From an uncultured Actinomycetospora sp. (lineage in GTDB: Bacteria; Actinomycetota; Actinomycetes; Mycobacteriales; Pseudonocardiaceae): DNA of 5,818 bases. Of the stretch, positions 1 to 3,506 are shown piece by piece. The position numbers and the translations under genes are program-made. Every line of letters starts with the position of its first letter. The stretch's first letter is position 1. The notes beneath the pieces are model-generated. The model did no database searches. It was not told where the DNA came from and was given only the letters and a program-made list of their open reading frames with translations. The stretch lies in contig CADCTH010000570.1 of assembly GCA_902805495.1 (NCBI GenBank), positions 1-5,818 on the forward strand, read 5' to 3'.

Positions 1-183
1 CGACGGGACGGCCGGGTGGGCCGCGGCGGCGCGTCGTCGGGCCTCGGCGGCGCGTCGCTCCTGACGCGACGACCAGCGCACCGTCGCCAGGTAGAGCGGC
101 ACCCCGATCACCAGGACCGAGATCACCAGGAACGCCCCGACCGCCACGATCCACTCCACGCGCACCGACCCCCCGTGCTCCAC
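1..183 (-). CDS. Small single-pass membrane protein, N-terminal part (runs off left edge)
   Basis: An open minus-strand frame of 61 codons continues past the left edge of the window. It begins with a short polar N-terminus, then one hydrophobic stretch of about 22 residues (WIVAVGAFLVISVLVIGVPL and following), then a strongly basic Arg/Ala-rich helix (SRQERRAAEARRRAAAA). That is the layout of a small single-pass membrane protein with a charged cytoplasmic tail. Third codon positions are almost all G/C. The start is uncertain. GTG at 183 has a GAGG only three bases upstream. In-frame GTG codons at 165 and 159 are alternatives, and the one at 159 would place the membrane helix right at the N-terminus. 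No family is recognised. It follows the hairpin that ends the merR unit, so it probably has its own promoter. Confidence 0.6.
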   Translation of the reverse strand, partial: MEHGGSVRVEWIVAVGAFLVISVLVIGVPLYLATVRWSSRQERRAAEARRRAAAAHPAVPS

Positions 184-251
184 CGACCTCGGGGTCCGTG
201 TCGCACGTCCAGGTGACGGCGTTACGGGGCGTCGCCGAGATCTCCGCGAGT

Positions 252-287
252 GCCCGTGTCCCTCGCCGTCCGGCGCGGGACACGGGC
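252..287 (-). terminator. Strong stem-loop closing the merR/Cys-rich peptide unit
   Basis: An 11-bp perfect inverted repeat has arms at 252-262 and 277-287 (core CCCGTGTCCC / GGGACACGGG). Inside it, after one mismatch, a further CGCCG/CGGCG pairs around a 2-base centre. The stem begins eight bases past the stop of the Cys-rich peptide and comes before the next minus-strand gene. No U-run follows on the minus strand, so this is the GC-rich, tail-less terminator type common in actinobacteria rather than a classical intrinsic terminator. It could instead serve as an mRNA-stabilising 3' structure. Confidence 0.75.
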
Positions 288-294
288 GGGGCGG

Positions 295-366
295 TCAGCA
301 GCAGTCACACGTGCTGCAGTCGCACTCGGGGTCCTCGCAGCAGGGACAGGCCCTCAGATCGAGCAT
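295..366 (-). CDS. 23-residue cysteine-rich (metallothionein-like) peptide, unannotated-size ORF
   Basis: A 24-codon minus-strand frame (ATG at 366-364, TGA at 297-295) encodes a 23-residue peptide with eight cysteines, at positions 7, 9, 10, 15, 17, 20, 22 and 23. The spacing is CxCC-x4-CxC-x2-CxCC. The other residues are mostly acidic or small, and there is no His or aromatic residue. It starts inside merR in a different frame, overlapping the end of merR by 13 bases. A near-ideal Shine-Dalgarno GGAGG stands eight bases before the ATG. A strong hairpin follows the stop. The cysteine density (35%), CC/CxC spacing and tiny size resemble metallothioneins such as the roughly 25-residue copper metallothionein of Neurospora. 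The position behind a metal-type MerR regulator suggests a metal-buffering peptide induced by the same metal. That function is inference. Alternatives are a C-terminal extension of MerR reached by frameshifting, or a chance frame. Confidence 0.72.
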   Translation of the reverse strand: MLDLRACPCCEDPECDCSTCDCC

Positions 367-800
367 GCGTCACACCTCCCCTCGGTCACGCGGTGGTCGG
401 GCGGGCACCACGTTCCGGGCACGGGGTCCGGGCACGTCGCGCTGGGCAGCTGGTCGGCCATGGCGACGAGGTCCGCGCGCAGGTGCTGCAGCCGGTCGAG
501 CTCGGCGTCGATCTCGGCGATGCGGCTGCGCAGCAGGGGCTCGGCCGGCTCGCAGGGGCACTCGCCGGTGTCGCGGACGGCGAGCAGGTCGCGGATGTCG
601 TGCAGGCGCAGACCGAGCCGTTGGGCGCCGCGGATGAACTGGAGACGGTCGACCGCGAGGTCGTCGTAGCGGCGGTGGTCGCCGCTGGTGCGGCGCGGCT
701 CGGGCATCAGGCCGACGCGCTCGTAGTAGCGCACGGTGTCCGGGCGCAGGCCCGTGCGCGCGGCGAGGTCGGAGATGGTGAGCGGGCGCGCTTCGGTCAT
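354..800 (-). CDS. MerR-family heavy-metal-type transcriptional regulator (Cys-rich)
   Basis: This 148-residue protein is the usual size for metal-sensing MerR regulators. Residues 7-30 form the winged helix-turn-helix (ISDLAARTGLRPDTVRYYER), followed by the wing around RRTSGDHRRYDD (37-47), a second helical pair (LQFIRGAQRLGLRLHDIRDLL), and a long dimerisation helix at about 86-117. Metal ligands are suggested by Cys81 and Cys83 (CPC) at the start of the dimer helix and by Cys123-x8-Cys132 in the C-terminal loop. This is close to the Hg(II) sensor MerR pattern (Cys82, then Cys117-x8-Cys126). A further C-terminal pair, Cys143-xx-Cys146, is extra. No Shine-Dalgarno precedes the ATG, but a MerR-type promoter ends six bases upstream, so the mRNA is probably leaderless and the gene autoregulated. 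The last codons of merR carry the ribosome site and ATG of the Cys-rich peptide. The metal (Hg, Cd, Pb, Zn or Cu) cannot be read from sequence alone. Confidence 0.92.
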   Translation of the reverse strand: MTEARPLTISDLAARTGLRPDTVRYYERVGLMPEPRRTSGDHRRYDDLAVDRLQFIRGAQRLGLRLHDIRDLLAVRDTGECPCEPAEPLLRSRIAEIDAELDRLQHLRADLVAMADQLPSATCPDPVPGTWCPPDHRVTEGRCDACSI

Positions 801-839
801 GCCGGAACGCTAGAACCCGGAGCCGACTCCAGGGTCAAG
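801..839 (-). promoter_or_regulatory. MerR-type promoter/operator with long spacer, leaderless start
   Basis: On the minus strand a -35 TTGACC (838-833) and a -10 TAGCGT (812-807) are separated by 20 bases, longer than the usual 17. Filling the spacer is an imperfect dyad, ACCCTGGAG-TCGG-CTCCGGGTT (835-814), in which seven of nine positions pair. An over-long 19-20 bp spacer with a central dyad is the signature of promoters that MerR proteins twist into an active form. The expected transcription start falls on or next to the A of the merR ATG (800), and no Shine-Dalgarno is present, so the transcript should be leaderless. No divergent gene uses the site, so the only target here is merR and the Cys-rich peptide. 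Confidence 0.78.
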
Positions 840-858
840 CCCGGATTCCCGCCCGATC

Positions 859-1176
859 TCAGTCGCCGACGGCCTCGATGATCCGGATGTCGCGCTCGGC
901 GCCGTCGCCGAGCGCCGCGAGGGCCTCCTGGTACGCCGCGCTCTCGTAGGCCGCGACCGCGTGCTCGACGCTGTCGAAGGCGATGAGGGTGGTGCGCTCG
1001 GTGGTCCCGGACTCGAACGCCGCCGCAGGGTTGCCTCGCGCCAGGAACCGCCCACCCGCGGCCCGCATCGCGGGGCCCGCGAGCGCGACGTAGGCCTCGA
1101 GCTTCTCCGGGTCACGGATCTCGCGGAACGTGTTGATCCAGTACGCACCGACCACCGGGTCCTCCTCCGAACGCAT
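859..1176 (-). CDS. DUF1330 family protein
   Basis: This is a 105-residue protein. DUF1330 proteins are small (about 95-100 residues) dimeric alpha+beta-barrel (ferredoxin-like) proteins of unknown function. The family pattern is clear: an opening strand AYWINTFREIRDPEKLEAYV (11-30), then GGRFLARG (41-48), a strand with TTLIAFDSVEHAVAAYES (62-79), the YQEAL helix, and a closing strand RDIRIIEAV. The N-terminus has about eight extra acidic residues compared with typical members. The ATG shares its A with the TGA of the upstream DinB-like gene (TGATG), so the two should be translationally coupled and cotranscribed. The stop lies 20 bases before the -35 element of the merR promoter. No catalytic function can be assigned. 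Confidence 0.85.
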   Translation of the reverse strand: MRSEEDPVVGAYWINTFREIRDPEKLEAYVALAGPAMRAAGGRFLARGNPAAAFESGTTERTTLIAFDSVEHAVAAYESAAYQEALAALGDGAERDIRIIEAVGD

Positions 1177-1730
1177 CAGGGCCCGGTCTCCACCGTCGTG
1201 GCGGGGGTCCCGTCGCGGGCGAGCCGCCGCAGGAGGCCCATCTCGGCGACGTTCTTGGTCAGCTCGACGGTGGCCCACGCGACGACCTGGACGAAGGGCC
1301 GCTCGTCGTCGAACGGGAAGCCGGTCAGCTCCCCGGAGTCGAGGTCGGCCTCGCCCAGCCCCGCCAGGAACGCGTCCCACCGGCCGTACAGCTCGCGCAG
1401 CGTCGCCACGCCGACCTCGGCGCCCGGCCAGGTGATGTCCTCCCGACGGAGGGTGCCGTCGCCCTCGAGCTGGTCGAGCAGCACCGACCACCACCAGATC
1501 GTTTGCCACATCGTCCAGGCCAGGCTCGGCTGGGCGACGTCGGCCGGCTCGGGCTCCTGCCAGTCGGGGATCCAGCGCCCCGCCCCGTCCGGGCGGACCG
1601 TCCAGCTGCGCGCCGACGGCAGCCACCGGCACTCCTGGTCGGAGACGTCCGCCAGGACCACCTCCGCCAGCTGCCACGTGAGGGCGAGCTGGTCGCGGAG
1701 GACGGCGAGCCGGTCCCTGCTGATCGACAC
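1176..1730 (-). CDS. DinB-like (DUF664/DinB_2 type) four-helix protein lacking usual metal His
   Basis: This 184-residue protein resembles the DinB/YfiT-like superfamily of four-helix bundles, which usually bind a metal through three His and often act as thiol-dependent transferases. The hallmark region reads RWLPSARSWTVRPDGAGRW (35-53), then LAWTMWQTIWWW (70-81) and VELTKNVAEMGLLRRL (155-170). Members with metal normally have His in the WHI-type motif and in an EVIHHGAEI-type motif. Here those sites are Gln76 and Lys159/Asn160, so metal binding by the usual triad looks lost. This may be a subfamily trait rather than decay, because the frame is intact. I chose GTG at 1730 because an extended -10 (TGATAGGTT, 1747-1739) lies eight bases upstream. 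A TTG at 1748 would sit inside that promoter element. The gene is coupled to the following DUF1330 gene by a one-base overlap. Its cellular role is unknown. Confidence 0.83.
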   Translation of the reverse strand: MSISRDRLAVLRDQLALTWQLAEVVLADVSDQECRWLPSARSWTVRPDGAGRWIPDWQEPEPADVAQPSLAWTMWQTIWWWSVLLDQLEGDGTLRREDITWPGAEVGVATLRELYGRWDAFLAGLGEADLDSGELTGFPFDDERPFVQVVAWATVELTKNVAEMGLLRRLARDGTPATTVETGP

Positions 1731-1738
1731 GGCGGGGC

Positions 1739-1747
1739 AACCTATCA
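1739..1747 (-). promoter_or_regulatory. Extended -10 promoter element for the DinB-like/DUF1330 pair
   Basis: The minus strand reads TGATAGGTT, an exact match to the extended -10 form TGnTAnnnT. It is followed after eight bases by the GTG at 1730, so a leaderless or near-leaderless transcript is likely. No good -35 is visible upstream, where the tRNA terminator hairpin sits. That is compatible with an extended -10 promoter. Confidence 0.5.
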
Positions 1748-1754
1748 AGCACGA

Positions 1755-1783
1755 AGCCCACCGGGCGTTTCCGCTGGTGGGCT
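1755..1783 (-). terminator. Hairpin terminator after the tRNA cluster
   Basis: A perfect 8-bp inverted repeat AGCCCACC (1755-1762) / GGTGGGCT (1776-1783) encloses 13 bases. It begins four bases past the tRNA-Phe discriminator base. On the minus strand it is followed by TTCGTGCTTGAT, a weak T-rich tail. It is well placed to end transcription of the three tRNAs just before the DinB-like promoter. Confidence 0.68.
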
Positions 1784-1787
1784 GGTG

Positions 1788-1861
1788 TGGCCAGGGGCGG
1801 GGTCGAACCGCCGACCTATCGCTTTTCAGGCGATCGCTCGTACCGACTGAGCTACCTGGCC
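1788..1861 (-). tRNA. tRNA-Phe (GAA)
   Basis: This is a 74-nt cloverleaf. The acceptor stem is GGCCAGG/CCTGGCC with discriminator A. The D-arm is GCTC/GAGC. The anticodon stem ATCGC/GCGAT holds loop CTGAAAA, giving anticodon GAA. The variable loop is AGGTC, and the T-arm is GGCGG-TTCGACC-CCGCC. All stems pair fully. CCA is not encoded (the bases after the discriminator are CAC). It is the last gene of a Glu-Asp-Phe tRNA cluster, an order I recall from other actinobacteria such as mycobacteria. Confidence 0.98.
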
Positions 1862-1892
1862 GGACGGCCGAGGGACACCTCGACCGGAAGAG

Positions 1893-1966
1893 CGACCCAG
1901 ACGGGACTCGAACCCGCGACCTTCGCCGTGACAGGGCGACGCGCTAACCAACTGCGCCACTGGGCC
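1893..1966 (-). tRNA. tRNA-Asp (GTC)
   Basis: This is a 74-nt cloverleaf. The acceptor stem GGCCCAG/CTGGGTC has one G-U pair at position 2-71, and the discriminator is G. The D-arm is GCGC/GCGC. The anticodon stem TCGCC/GGCGA holds loop CTGTCAC, giving anticodon GTC, and the T-arm is GCGGG-TTCGAGT-CCCGT. CCA is not encoded. It lies 22 bases after tRNA-Glu and 31 bases before tRNA-Phe, so the three are very likely one precursor transcript. Confidence 0.98.
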
Positions 1967-1988
1967 TTGATGTCGTGCTGGTGAAGCG

Positions 1989-2061
1989 TACCCCCAACGG
2001 GATTCGAACCCGCGCTGCCGCCTTGAAAGGGCGGAGTCCTAGGCCGCTGAACGATGGGGGC
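1989..2061 (-). tRNA. tRNA-Glu (TTC)
   Basis: This is a 73-nt cloverleaf. The acceptor stem GCCCCCA/TGGGGGT starts with a G-U pair, and the discriminator is A. The D-arm is GTTC/GGAC. The anticodon stem CCGCC/GGCGG holds loop CTTTCAA, giving anticodon TTC. The variable loop is the short CAGC, and the T-arm is GCGGG-TTCGAAT-CCCGT. CCA is not encoded. It is the first tRNA of the cluster in the direction of transcription. Confidence 0.98.
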
Positions 2062-2079
2062 GCGACCCTCTGGCTGAGG

Positions 2080-2108
2080 ACCTTACCCGCAACGGCGAAC
2101 CCGTTGGG
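2080..2108 (-). promoter_or_regulatory. Candidate tRNA cluster promoter with overlapping hairpin
   Basis: A minus-strand hexamer TAAGGT (2085-2080) fits the actinobacterial -10 (TAnnnT) and would start RNA about 12 bases before tRNA-Glu. The -35 position (about 2108-2103) reads CCCAAC and is poor. Just upstream, CAACGG (2090-2095) and CCGTTG (2101-2106) form a 6-bp stem with a 5-base loop. That stem may instead be the terminator of the preceding TetR gene. The region is assigned on position more than on sequence strength. Confidence 0.33.
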
Positions 2109-2135
2109 AGCAGGAGGAAGCATAGGTGACGGCCC

Positions 2136-2867
2136 TCAGGCCTCCACCACCCACCCCCCGGTGAGGTGCGGTCCGAGCACCGCGCCCATGCCCCCACCGG
2201 CGCGCCAGTCGCGCAGCCAGTCGGGGTCGGCGGTGGCCCCGAGCAGCAGCTCCCAGTTCTGGCACACGCGCATCGCGAGGTCGCGCAGCCCGCTGACCCC
2301 GAGCGACGTCACGAACGCGCCGGCCGAGATGTCGACGATCGCCCGCGCCAGCGGGACGTGGTCGACGCCGGGCGCGAGCAGCCCGGCGCGCTGGGCGTCG
2401 GCGAACAGGCCCCCGAAGACCTCCTGCCAGAAGGTGAACGGCCAGCCCGGCCGCTGGGGCCCGGCGAAGCCCTCGGAACACAGCCGCTGGCCCGCCCGCA
2501 GCACCGGGCCGGCCAGGGCGTCCTGCACCTCGCGGGCCACCTGCGCGGCCACGCGCAGCGGATCCCCGCCCTTGCTCCGCGCGCGGACCACGAGGTCACG
2601 GCAGAGCTCCTCCATCTCGTCCACGATCGCGGAGGCGATGCTCTCCTTGGAGACGAAGTGGAAGTACAGCGCGCCCTTGGTGACCTTGCTGCGCTCGAGG
2701 ATCCGCGACAGCGAGGCCTCGTGGTACGACGCCGCCGCGAACTCCTCGGCGGCCGCCGCCAGGATCGCGCTGCGCGTCGCCAGCGCCCGGGCCTGGCGCT
2801 GCTGCGGCCCACCGACGCGCGCCCCGGGGGACGGGTCGGACGGTGGGGCGTCCCCGGGCTCGGACAT
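2136..2867 (-). CDS. TetR-family regulator, gamma-butyrolactone-receptor-like (ArpA/ScbR type)
   Basis: This 243-residue protein has the TetR layout. After a Pro/Gly-rich, likely disordered N-terminus (1-22), residues 23-72 form the helix-turn-helix domain with the signature VTKGALYFHFVSKESIASAI (62-81). That stretch is especially close to the ArpA/ScbR/CprB group of autoregulator receptors in Streptomyces. The ligand domain keeps the group's features GPVLRAGQRLCSEG (120-133) and PFTFWQEVF (143-151). Trp147 matches the Trp that lies over the ligand pocket in CprB and is needed for ligand response in ArpA. The ATG lacks a Shine-Dalgarno. A TACCGT -10 lies eight bases upstream, so the mRNA may be leaderless. 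No afsA-like butyrolactone synthase or biosynthetic cluster is seen nearby, so it is an orphan here. The ligand and targets are unknown, and a generic TetR role is possible. Confidence 0.88.
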   Translation of the reverse strand: MSEPGDAPPSDPSPGARVGGPQQRQARALATRSAILAAAAEEFAAASYHEASLSRILERSKVTKGALYFHFVSKESIASAIVDEMEELCRDLVVRARSKGGDPLRVAAQVAREVQDALAGPVLRAGQRLCSEGFAGPQRPGWPFTFWQEVFGGLFADAQRAGLLAPGVDHVPLARAIVDISAGAFVTSLGVSGLRDLAMRVCQNWELLLGATADPDWLRDWRAGGGMGAVLGPHLTGGWVVEA

Positions 2868-2875
2868 CGCGGGTC

Positions 2876-2897
2876 ACGGTAGCGCCATCGCGTGGCG
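2876..2897 (-). promoter_or_regulatory. Candidate -10 and partial palindrome upstream of the TetR gene
   Basis: The minus strand has TACCGT (2881-2876), a TAnnnT-type -10, eight bases before the TetR ATG. Immediately upstream (2884-2896) is the interrupted palindrome GCCA-CGCGA-TGGC. It could be the protein's own operator, since TetR regulators often repress themselves at such sites, but the arms are only four bases long and no good -35 is visible. Confidence 0.35.
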
Positions 2898-2946
2898 GCC
2901 CGGTGTGCCCGTCGCTGTTCGTACGGCCACGGACGATCCGGGTCGG

Positions 2947-3192
2947 TCAGCGGCGCACGGGCGGCGGGTCACCGCCCTCGCCGATGAGCCCGAGCATGTC
3001 GAGCAGCTCGCGGCAGTCGTCGGAGTCGAGCGCGTTGCGGGCGACCGCGATCCGGGCCCGGTGCACCTGGTCCTCGCTGACCCCGTACACGTCGGCCGCG
3101 GTGCGCTGCGTGGGGACCGAGGGTTCGTCGAGCGACGCGCGCTCGGGGTGCGGTGCGTTCGGTCGTCGGCGAGGTCCTGACGTCGCGTTCAT
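2947..3192 (-). CDS. Small hypothetical protein with possible helix-turn-helix
   Basis: This is an 81-residue protein I do not recognise. The first 30 residues are Pro/Arg-rich and probably disordered. Residues 31-46 (TAADVYGVSEDQVHRAR region) fit the spacing of a helix-turn-helix (Ala, then Gly-Val-Ser, then Val and Arg). A second helix ARNALDSDDCRELLDMLGL (51-69) follows. I chose ATG at 3192 because a GGGAG Shine-Dalgarno stands five bases upstream. A longer GTG-type start at 3276 is possible but has weaker codon bias. From about residue 30 onward third codon positions are nearly all G/C, which supports real coding. It lies 79 bases upstream of the TetR gene on the same strand and might be cotranscribed with it. 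DNA binding is inference only. Confidence 0.72.
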   Translation of the reverse strand: MNATSGPRRRPNAPHPERASLDEPSVPTQRTAADVYGVSEDQVHRARIAVARNALDSDDCRELLDMLGLIGEGGDPPPVRR

Positions 3193-3506
3193 CGTGGCTC
3201 CCGGTGGCCGCCTGGTCCCGACCCGCTGCAACACCTCGCGCGCGGGATCACCCGGTCCGGGGGCTCCACCGGTCACTCCGCGTGGCCGATCTCGTCCCTC
3301 GTCCGAGTCGCGCCGACGCTACCCAGCCGCCCCCGACGATGCAGCCCCCTCTCCGAGTGACGGGGAAGGTGTGCGTCAGGTGACGACGGGGCCTCGTCCC
3401 GGTCACGGAAGGCGACCACTCGGGTGCGTCCCGACCCCGCCGGACCGCGGTCGGCCGCGCCGCCCACGCTCCGTGCGCATGATCGCGACGGACCGTCGAC
3501 GAGCCG
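3193..3506. other. Intergenic region without a convincing gene; two inverted repeats
   Basis: These 314 bases separate the serine hydrolase from the 81-residue protein. Frames across it lack the strong G/C third-position bias of the neighbours. Two structures are visible. CGACGG-A-CCGTCG (3486-3498) lies just past the hydrolase stop. A stem at 3380-3406 has GTGAC/GTCAC plus CGGG/CCCG around loop GCCTCGT, with a two-base bulge. A TAGCGT hexamer on the minus strand near 3310 could be a -10 for the small gene, but no -35 supports it. Transcription of the operon to the right probably ends here. Confidence 0.5.
3486..3498 (-). terminator. Palindrome just after the serine hydrolase stop
   Basis: CGACGG and CCGTCG are perfect 6-base arms around a single A, starting nine bases past the stop codon. 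As RNA the tip must open, leaving about four to five pairs, and no U-run follows, so it is a weak candidate for transcription termination. A 9-base direct repeat GTCGACGAG (3495-3503 and 3510-3518) overlaps it and spans the stop codon. Confidence 0.35.

Noticed and set aside
237..244. The 8-base palindrome GAGATCTC upstream of the left-edge gene
   Set aside because: It is too short to separate from chance, and no promoter elements frame it convincingly.
198..881. A 227-codon plus-strand frame opposite merR
   Set aside because: It is antisense to merR, to the Cys-rich peptide and to the hairpin, with no ribosome site and no recognisable family.
859..1761. A 300-codon minus-strand frame that includes the DUF1330 protein as its C-terminus
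   Set aside because: The first two thirds are low-complexity Arg/Pro/Gly sequence overlapping the DinB-like gene in another frame. The DUF1330 family size and the TGATG overlap fix the start at 1176.
1975..3180. A 401-codon plus-strand frame, and a 328-codon one at 961-1947, both running across tRNA genes
   Set aside because: They read through structured tRNAs and antisense to real genes. Their composition is that of shadow frames.
3273..3467. A 64-codon minus-strand frame (GTG start) in the gap before the small hypothetical gene
   Set aside because: Its third codon positions include many A/T-ending codons (TCA, CCT, GCA, CTT), unlike every real gene here. It has no ribosome site and no motif.
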